Source: Candidatus Poseidoniaceae archaeon
Lineage (GTDB): Archaea > Thermoplasmatota > Poseidoniia > Poseidoniales > Poseidoniaceae
Assembly (NCBI GenBank): GCA_023254445.1
Contig: JALRLN010000043.1
Location: forward strand, 1 to 10,515
Length of the DNA stretch: 10,515 bases
Direction of reading: 5' to 3'
Part shown: piece after piece, positions 6,622-10,515 of the stretch
Numbering within the stretch: position 1 is the stretch's first letter
Layout: every line of letters starts with the position of its first letter
Notes under the pieces: generated by a model
What the model was told of the DNA's origin: nothing
Databases searched by the model: none
The model's input: only the letters and a program-made list of their open reading frames with translations
Translations under genes and position numbers: made by a program

Positions 6622-7803
6622 ATGCCTGGGGACCTTTCGTGGATGCAGACCCGTCACGACGAACTGGCCGAAGGATCCCTGTTGTGGGAGCCACCGACCC
6701 TTGAGGGCCCCAACACGCCGCGGTGCACGATGGAGGGGCGCGAGACCATCATGCTCTCCGCGAACAATTACCTGAACCTCACCACGCATCCGAAGGTGGT
6801 GGAGGCCAGCATCGCAGCCACGCGTGCCTATGGCGCGGGCAGCGGCTCCGTGCGCGCCATCGCAGGCACGATGGACCTTCACCTCGAAGCAGAGCGGGCC
6901 GTGGCGGACTTCAAGGGAGCCGAGGCTGCGCTCATCTATTCCGCAGGGTACACCGCCAACGTTGGTCTGATCCCGACCCTTGTGCAAGGGCCGCAGGACG
7001 TCATCATCAGCGACGCGCTGAACCACGGTTCCATCATCGATGGTGTCCGTTTAACCAAGGCGAGCAGGGCTGTCTACGGCCACAACGACATGGGCGAACT
7101 GGAAGCGGTGTTGAAGCAGCACGAGGACGCCGAGAGAAAACTGATCATCACCGATGGCGTGTTCTCCATGGACGGTGACATTGCACCGCTTGACGACATT
7201 GTGCAGCTCGCTGAGGAACACCATGCAATGATCCTGGTGGACGATTGCCACGGTGAAGGCGTGCTCGGGGAGGGCGGCCGAGGCATCGTGGATCACTTCA
7301 ACGTCCACGGGAAGGTGGAATTCGAAATCGGTTCGTTCTCGAAGGCCCTCGGGGTGCAGGGCGGCATCATGGCCGGCTCTGAATTGAGCCGAAGCCATGC
7401 CCTCAACCACTCGAGGTCCTGGCTCCTGTCCGGGTCGCAACCGCCGGGCGTGGCCGCGGCTCAGAAAGCGGCCATCGACGTCCTCGTCGACGAGCCCGAA
7501 CACCACCGTCGCCTGTGGGACAACACCGCCTATTTCCGCGGGGAACTGCAGAGCATGGGCTTTGACACCGGTCTGTCGGAAACCCCGATCATCCCCATCA
7601 TGTGCGGCCCGTCGTCGACGGCCAAGGCCCTGTCCTCAGCGCTCGGTGAGGAGGGCGTCATGGCGGGCGCCATCGTCTTCCCCATGGTCGCGCGGGACGC
7701 GGCGCGGGTCCGGACCCAGATGTCCGCGGGGTTGAGCCGTGAAGACCTTGACGAAGTCCTCCGAATCTTGGAGCGGCTCGGTCCGAAGCTGGGACTCATC
7801 TGA
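6622..7803 (+). CDS. PLP-dependent alpha-oxoamine synthase (glycine C-acetyltransferase / AONS-like)
   Basis: Members join an amino acid to an acyl-CoA with decarboxylation, or run the 2-amino-3-ketobutyrate reaction with glycine and acetyl-CoA. The 393-residue product shows the fold-type I landmarks: ANNYLNLTTHP (48-58), GAGSGSVRAIAGT (71-83), DALNHGSIIDG (131-141) with the PLP-stacking His135, and TDGVFSMDGD (177-186). It also has VDDCHGEGVLGE (206-217) with Asp207 and His210, and SFSKALGVQGG (238-248) with PLP Lys241. The stretch DALNHGSIIDG to TDGVFSMDG resembles KBL. VDDCHGEGVLG with FSKALGVQGG recalls the broad-specificity Thermus-type enzymes annotated as both KBL and 8-amino-7-oxononanoate synthase. 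ATG 6622 has GGAG (6612-6615) before it. The frame is open 558 bases further upstream, but that stretch is antisense to ribK. No threonine dehydrogenase or biotin gene is adjacent, so the true acyl donor is open. No gene symbol is given for that reason. Confidence 0.93.
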   Translation: MPGDLSWMQTRHDELAEGSLLWEPPTLEGPNTPRCTMEGRETIMLSANNYLNLTTHPKVVEASIAATRAYGAGSGSVRAIAGTMDLHLEAERAVADFKGAEAALIYSAGYTANVGLIPTLVQGPQDVIISDALNHGSIIDGVRLTKASRAVYGHNDMGELEAVLKQHEDAERKLIITDGVFSMDGDIAPLDDIVQLAEEHHAMILVDDCHGEGVLGEGGRGIVDHFNVHGKVEFEIGSFSKALGVQGGIMAGSELSRSHALNHSRSWLLSGSQPPGVAAAQKAAIDVLVDEPEHHRRLWDNTAYFRGELQSMGFDTGLSETPIIPIMCGPSSTAKALSSALGEEGVMAGAIVFPMVARDAARVRTQMSAGLSREDLDEVLRILERLGPKLGLI

Positions 7804-7806
7804 GGC

Positions 7807-8427
7807 TCATTCCTCGCCGTCGCCTGCTTCGAGGGCGTCGAGCACGTCTTTGAGGTCGGAGTCGTCGTCAACGACCCGCTCGACAGAATCTTCGCTGCTT
7901 GGCTTGTCGAGGTCCACGCCGGCAAAGGGATCCTGCCCGTCCTCAAGCATGCAGAGCAGCCGCCAGCGAGGGGCCCAGCTGAGGTGGACGTACAGGGGGC
8001 CCGGGAGAAGGAGGAGGAACCACACGAGGAAGGGAGGGACCTGCACGATGTCGCTCACGTTCACGCCGAGCAAGGTCAGGCCAACGAAGGGCATGACGTA
8101 GAGCACCGAGCGCATCGGGGCCACCGGAGTACGGCCCGTGAAGCGGACGATGATGACGGACGCGAAGCCCAGGCCCATGCAGGAGGCGAGCAGGAGGGAC
8201 GTGTGGTAGATCCACGTCGGGACCCAGATGCCATCGGGGTACCCAAAGCGGTACGGGAGGATCAGCGCGAGGGAGACCAAGAGGCCGTAGAATCCTGAGA
8301 CGTTGGCCGGATGGTTCACCCACATGGGGAGGCTGGCGAAGCGTCGGGAGAGGGAGGTGCCGAGCAGCATGTCGGCTTCGCGCCCTTCCAGTTCACGGAG
8401 GCGCGCACGCCACCCCTCCGACGTCAT
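7807..8427 (-). CDS. Hypothetical four-TM membrane protein with acidic tail
   Basis: I do not recognise this 206-residue protein. A charged amphipathic N-terminus (WRARLRELEGREADMLLG, 6-23) precedes four predicted membrane segments at about 42-58, 72-94, 104-122 and 132-150. A roughly 50-residue tail rich in Asp/Glu and Ser (DGQDPF, DLDKPSSED, VVDDDSDLKDVLDALE) follows and ends in GDGEE; its end could form a short amphipathic helix. The tail is probably cytosolic, where it could bind a basic partner. Two starts are possible. ATG 8427 has a TATA-like element 26 bases upstream. GTG 8493 has a weak AAGGA and overlaps the upstream gene by 14 bases, adding 22 residues. I prefer 8427. It is the last gene of a minus-strand run and converges on the KBL-like gene, with 3 bases between stops. 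Confidence 0.75.
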   Translation of the reverse strand: MTSEGWRARLRELEGREADMLLGTSLSRRFASLPMWVNHPANVSGFYGLLVSLALILPYRFGYPDGIWVPTWIYHTSLLLASCMGLGFASVIIVRFTGRTPVAPMRSVLYVMPFVGLTLLGVNVSDIVQVPPFLVWFLLLLPGPLYVHLSWAPRWRLLCMLEDGQDPFAGVDLDKPSSEDSVERVVDDDSDLKDVLDALEAGDGEE

Positions 8428-8447
8428 GACCCGAGGCCATCGGATGC

Positions 8448-8457
8448 GGATATGAAG
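8448..8457 (-). promoter_or_regulatory. TATA-like element before the four-TM gene
   Basis: On the minus strand this reads CTTCATATCC, the most AT-rich patch in its GC-rich neighbourhood. Its centre is about 26 bases upstream of ATG 8427, the standard distance from an archaeal TATA box to the transcription start. That would give a leaderless transcript, matching the absence of a Shine-Dalgarno sequence there. It lies inside the alternative N-terminal extension starting at 8493, so it may be plain coding sequence. Confidence 0.3.
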
Positions 8458-8479
8458 ATGCAGGGGCGATGGGCGCTCA

Positions 8480-9136
8480 TCACGTCGATTCACCGTCGTC
8501 CTTGCGTCCAGCGTCCAACCATCGGCTCAAGGCCGAACCTTCCTCAAGCGCCTCTTCGGGTTCAGGCCACGATCGTTCAAGCAACGCCGTGTCCGCAGCC
8601 GCGCGCCGTCGTGCTTCTTCTTCGTCTGCATCGAAGCCGTTGACGGCGTCCCTGAGCGCAAGCGCGTGGTTCAGCACGGCCATCCATCGATGCAGCCGGC
8701 GGTCGCTTGCGGGGGGCCAGCGGCACACAACCCCCCACGGGTCTGCGTCTTCGATGACCTGCGGTTCTCCCAGCAGGGGGTCCCGGCCAACCCGGCATCG
8801 GGTGTCGCCCACGACGTGCCACCTCCCGTTGACGTCGCACACCATCACGTCCGCTCTGCCCAAGGGTTCGTCAAGCACCCACGGGTGGTTGGCGTTGACG
8901 GCCACGGGGGTTGGCTGCGTTCGGAAAAGGTGAACGAGGCCGGTGGCGAAGGCCATGACGGTCGCCGCGCCGAGGGCCATCGTTGGCGTCCGAAGGTCAA
9001 CGAGGACGATGCTGCCAAGCCATGCAGCAAGTGCGACGGTGCCGGCGATGGCCCACGAGCGAGGGGACGACCAGGGGTCGCCTTGAGCGGCCTCCGTGTG
9101 GTCCACCCGGACAAATTCGAGCGGGAGGTCGCTCAT
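8480..9136 (-). CDS. Hypothetical two-TM membrane protein
   Basis: I do not recognise this 218-residue protein. After about 27 polar residues there are two hydrophobic helices (about 28-47 and 52-72) with a tight turn (DLRTPT) between them. A soluble part of about 145 residues follows. It begins with a beta-rich, Trp-containing stretch (HPWVLDEPLGRADVMVCDVN, 84-103; WHVVGDTRCRVGRDPLLGE, 106-124; DPWGVVCRW, 132-140). It continues with a helix around 149-167 and ends in a charged tail (DADEEEARRRAAAD). Cys100, Cys114 and Cys138 fall in the beta-rich part. ATG 9136 overlaps the stop of the DUF309 gene by 4 bases (ATGA). It is preceded by GGAGG (complement of 9144-9148) at 7 bases, so the start is secure and translation is probably coupled. 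The short membrane hairpin resembles those of membrane-anchored PH-like proteins, but that is only a guess. Confidence 0.82.
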   Translation of the reverse strand: MSDLPLEFVRVDHTEAAQGDPWSSPRSWAIAGTVALAAWLGSIVLVDLRTPTMALGAATVMAFATGLVHLFRTQPTPVAVNANHPWVLDEPLGRADVMVCDVNGRWHVVGDTRCRVGRDPLLGEPQVIEDADPWGVVCRWPPASDRRLHRWMAVLNHALALRDAVNGFDADEEEARRRAAADTALLERSWPEPEEALEEGSALSRWLDAGRKDDGEST

Positions 9137-9567
9137 GCCTCATCCTCCAACATCGGCATGCCGACGTCGACATAGGGGCGCTCGCAGGCGTCTGCATCCT
9201 CCGCAAAGGGGCGGATGCGGTCCAGGAGCGTCGGAACGTCCACGCCCCATGCCGAGGTCCACCCCTCAAGCTTCGGCTGGAGTTTTGTCCACTGGTTGCG
9301 AACGCCACGGGTCGTCCCCCTTCGGTGATTGAACAACAGCGCTGCACACTGAATCAGCCCTTGCATCACCCTCGTTTCATCGCTTGGCCGTGCTTCGGCC
9401 TTGAGGTCAATCCACACCTCTTCCCACGCTTCATGGGCGTCCCACCACGCGCAGGCGTTGTACAACTCAACGCCACGGAGAAAGGACGCTTGTTGCGTCC
9501 GGGACAGCGGCGCAGGCTCCCTTGGCACGTGTTCGCGCTCGGGGATGGCGCCGATAAATCCCCGCAT
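9133..9567 (-). CDS. DUF309 family protein
   Basis: DUF309 proteins are small all-helical proteins of unknown function found in many bacteria and archaea. The 144-residue product carries the family core: FLRGVELYNACAWWDAHEAW (29-48), continuing EEVW to complete the characteristic 'AHExWExxW' (44-52), then RVMQGLIQCAALLFNHRRG (66-84). The conserved His45, Glu46, Glu49, Gln69 and His81 could line one pocket, perhaps for a metal, but no activity is established. It has no signal peptide or membrane segment. Two starts are open: ATG 9567, with TTTGAA-containing sequence about 25 bases upstream on the minus strand, and ATG 9642. The longer form would overlap the divergent gene starting at 9627 and adds 25 residues outside the family core, so 9567 is preferred. 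It heads a minus-strand run with two membrane-protein genes. Confidence 0.88.
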   Translation of the reverse strand: MRGFIGAIPEREHVPREPAPLSRTQQASFLRGVELYNACAWWDAHEAWEEVWIDLKAEARPSDETRVMQGLIQCAALLFNHRRGTTRGVRNQWTKLQPKLEGWTSAWGVDVPTLLDRIRPFAEDADACERPYVDVGMPMLEDEA

Positions 9568-9626
9568 ACGCCCCTCAGCGGACGTGACCTTCAAACGCCC
9601 TCCGCTTCGCTGGCACAGGGAAGAGC
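9568..9626. promoter_or_regulatory. Divergent promoter gap between the DUF309 and DUF835-like genes
   Basis: This gap of 59 bases lies between two divergent starts. On the minus strand CGTTTGAAGG (about 9587-9596) is centred roughly 25 bases before ATG 9567, consistent with a weak TATA box. On the plus strand AGGG (9617-9620) lies 6 bases before ATG 9627 and may be its ribosome site. No clear plus-strand TATA box was seen. Confidence 0.3.
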
Positions 9627-10515
9627 ATGACGTCGTGGCCACGAGGCGAAGTCATCGAGGTGCGTCGAGGTGGCGCAGGCCTTCTTGAGACGCTGATGGC
9701 CGACGCTGCCACGGCCGGCCTGGACGGCTTGCTGCACCTGCGTCATGGAACCGCCGGTTCCGCCGCACTCGCCTTGCGTTCAGGTCTCGTGGTTGGGGCG
9801 CACGCTGCAGCGGAGGACGTCGAGGTGTACGGGGCCGAGGCCTTGGCGACCGTGCGCGATCTCGCAGGCGACGGCGCTTCCGTGGTCGAAGTCCATCGCC
9901 TGCCGCCGTCGCTCATCGAGGAGGTCTTGGCCGTTCACGCAGGCAGCCGACTCCATGCGGCCCGAACCTCGGATGAGGCGTGGTGGCGAGGCCGGTTGGC
10001 ACGCCCCGCTCGTCGACGCAGGTCGAGGCTACCCAGCATGGCGCCCAGCATCGGTGCCCCCGACACCGTGGCGTCGAAGGTGGGCCTGACGCGGGCGCGC
10101 ATCATGACGGAGCACGTCGACGTGCCTCCTGGCGCCGTTCGTGTCGTACCGTGCAGCAACCTCGACGCCATCGAGGCCTTCGCCGAAGCGTGGGGCAGGG
10201 CAGGGGGGCGTTCGATCGTCACGCGGCGCCGAGGTGACGTCGAGCAACACCTCGAACGCGTGTGGTTGACGGAGGACGTGTTGGTGCTTCCGTCCGACCT
10301 TCAGCCCGGAGTTCCGCTCCTCGTCGTTCTTGACGACGTTCACCTGCTTCCGGTGCTGCTCGGGCCGCACCGGGCCTTTGAGCAGGTGGCGGACCTTGCC
10401 GACCACGTTCGAGACGTCGGTGGCGTGCTGCTCGTCCCCTACGATGAGCGCCTGCACAGCGAAGAGGAGGGCCTTCGCCTCCAACGCCTTGGCTCGCGGC
10501 TCGATCCTGAGCACC
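9627..10515 (+). CDS. DUF835-domain protein, 3' end outside window (partial)
   Basis: From ATG 9627 the frame stays open to the last base of the window: 296 codons with no stop. The product appears to have two parts. Residues 15-110 contain GLLETLMADAATAGLDGLLH (18-37), SGLVVGAHAAAEDVEVYGAE (52-71), and VEVHRLPPSLIEEVLAVHAG (87-106). This resembles the small alpha/beta domains of archaeal and bacterial two-component-like proteins, where a ligand-type 'G-x-x-V-x-A' strand precedes a 'GxxAL' helix. A basic linker (RPARRRRSRL, 126-135) follows. The second part (about 168-293) fits DUF835: SIVTRRRGD (196-204), ERVWLTEDVLVLPSDL (210-225), LLVVLDDVHLLPVLL (231-245), then FEQVADLADHVRDVGGVLLV (251-270) and PYDERLHSEEEGLRLQRLGS (271-290). 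DUF835 is common in Thermoplasmatota, and its function is unknown. No membrane segment is seen so far. GC-rich, high-GC3 coding with no internal stop supports the frame. Confidence 0.82.
   Translation, partial: MTSWPRGEVIEVRRGGAGLLETLMADAATAGLDGLLHLRHGTAGSAALALRSGLVVGAHAAAEDVEVYGAEALATVRDLAGDGASVVEVHRLPPSLIEEVLAVHAGSRLHAARTSDEAWWRGRLARPARRRRSRLPSMAPSIGAPDTVASKVGLTRARIMTEHVDVPPGAVRVVPCSNLDAIEAFAEAWGRAGGRSIVTRRRGDVEQHLERVWLTEDVLVLPSDLQPGVPLLVVLDDVHLLPVLLGPHRAFEQVADLADHVRDVGGVLLVPYDERLHSEEEGLRLQRLGSRLDPEH

Noticed and set aside
6520..7026. N-terminal extension of riboflavin kinase on the minus strand
   Set aside because: The extra residues match no winged-helix regulator and lie opposite the conserved start of the KBL-like gene.
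7790..7820. Search for a terminator between the convergent KBL-like and four-TM genes
   Set aside because: Only 3 bases separate the stops, and there is neither an oligo-T run nor a convincing hairpin.

Overview
The window is GC-rich and densely packed with genes. It most likely comes from an archaeon, probably a marine Thermoplasmatota (Poseidoniales / Marine Group II type). The main evidence is a CTP-dependent, DUF120-type riboflavin kinase, which is an archaeal enzyme, and an incomplete protein with a DUF835-like C-terminal half, a family common in Thermoplasmatota. Asp-rich DxDGD repeats like thrombospondin type 3 on a membrane protein, short leaders and ATGA/GTGA overlaps agree with this. 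The lineage is an inference from gene families, not from a marker tree.

Layout. (1) Positions 22-3478, plus strand: a tightly coupled three-gene unit with an ABC ATPase, an ABC-2-type permease carrying a large extracytosolic Asp-rich loop, and a roughly 385-residue protein that looks like the CrtC/AttH lipocalin-like families. Starts and stops overlap by 1-4 bases. (2) Positions 3532-6048, plus strand: a four-TM protein with a bacterial-PH-like domain, a small TPR-like protein, and tRNA pseudouridine synthase TruA. The first two have inverted repeats in their leaders; TPR and truA are 9 bases apart. (3) Positions 6049-6519, minus strand: riboflavin kinase, whose stop codon abuts that of truA with no base between. 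(4) Positions 6622-7803, plus strand and divergent from ribK: a PLP-dependent alpha-oxoamine synthase of the KBL/BioF type. (5) Positions 9567-7807, minus strand: a run of a DUF309 protein, a two-TM protein and a four-TM protein with an acidic tail. (6) Positions 9627-10515, plus strand and divergent from the DUF309 gene: a long frame running off the window end with a DUF835-like C-terminal half.

How the genes may work together. The first three genes probably form one export or envelope-maintenance unit, with the permease loop displayed outside the membrane and the lipocalin-like protein, which lacks a signal peptide, inside. The substrate cannot be read from sequence. TruA, RibK and the KBL-like enzyme are housekeeping functions. 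The DUF309 run and the DUF835 protein have no known role, and their linkage is only positional. No RNA genes, insertion sequences, CRISPR arrays or integration sites were seen, and no stretch longer than about 300 bases lacks a gene. The largest gap is the 102-base divergent region between ribK and the KBL-like gene. The first 21 bases probably hold the end of an upstream gene, but its frame cannot be determined.
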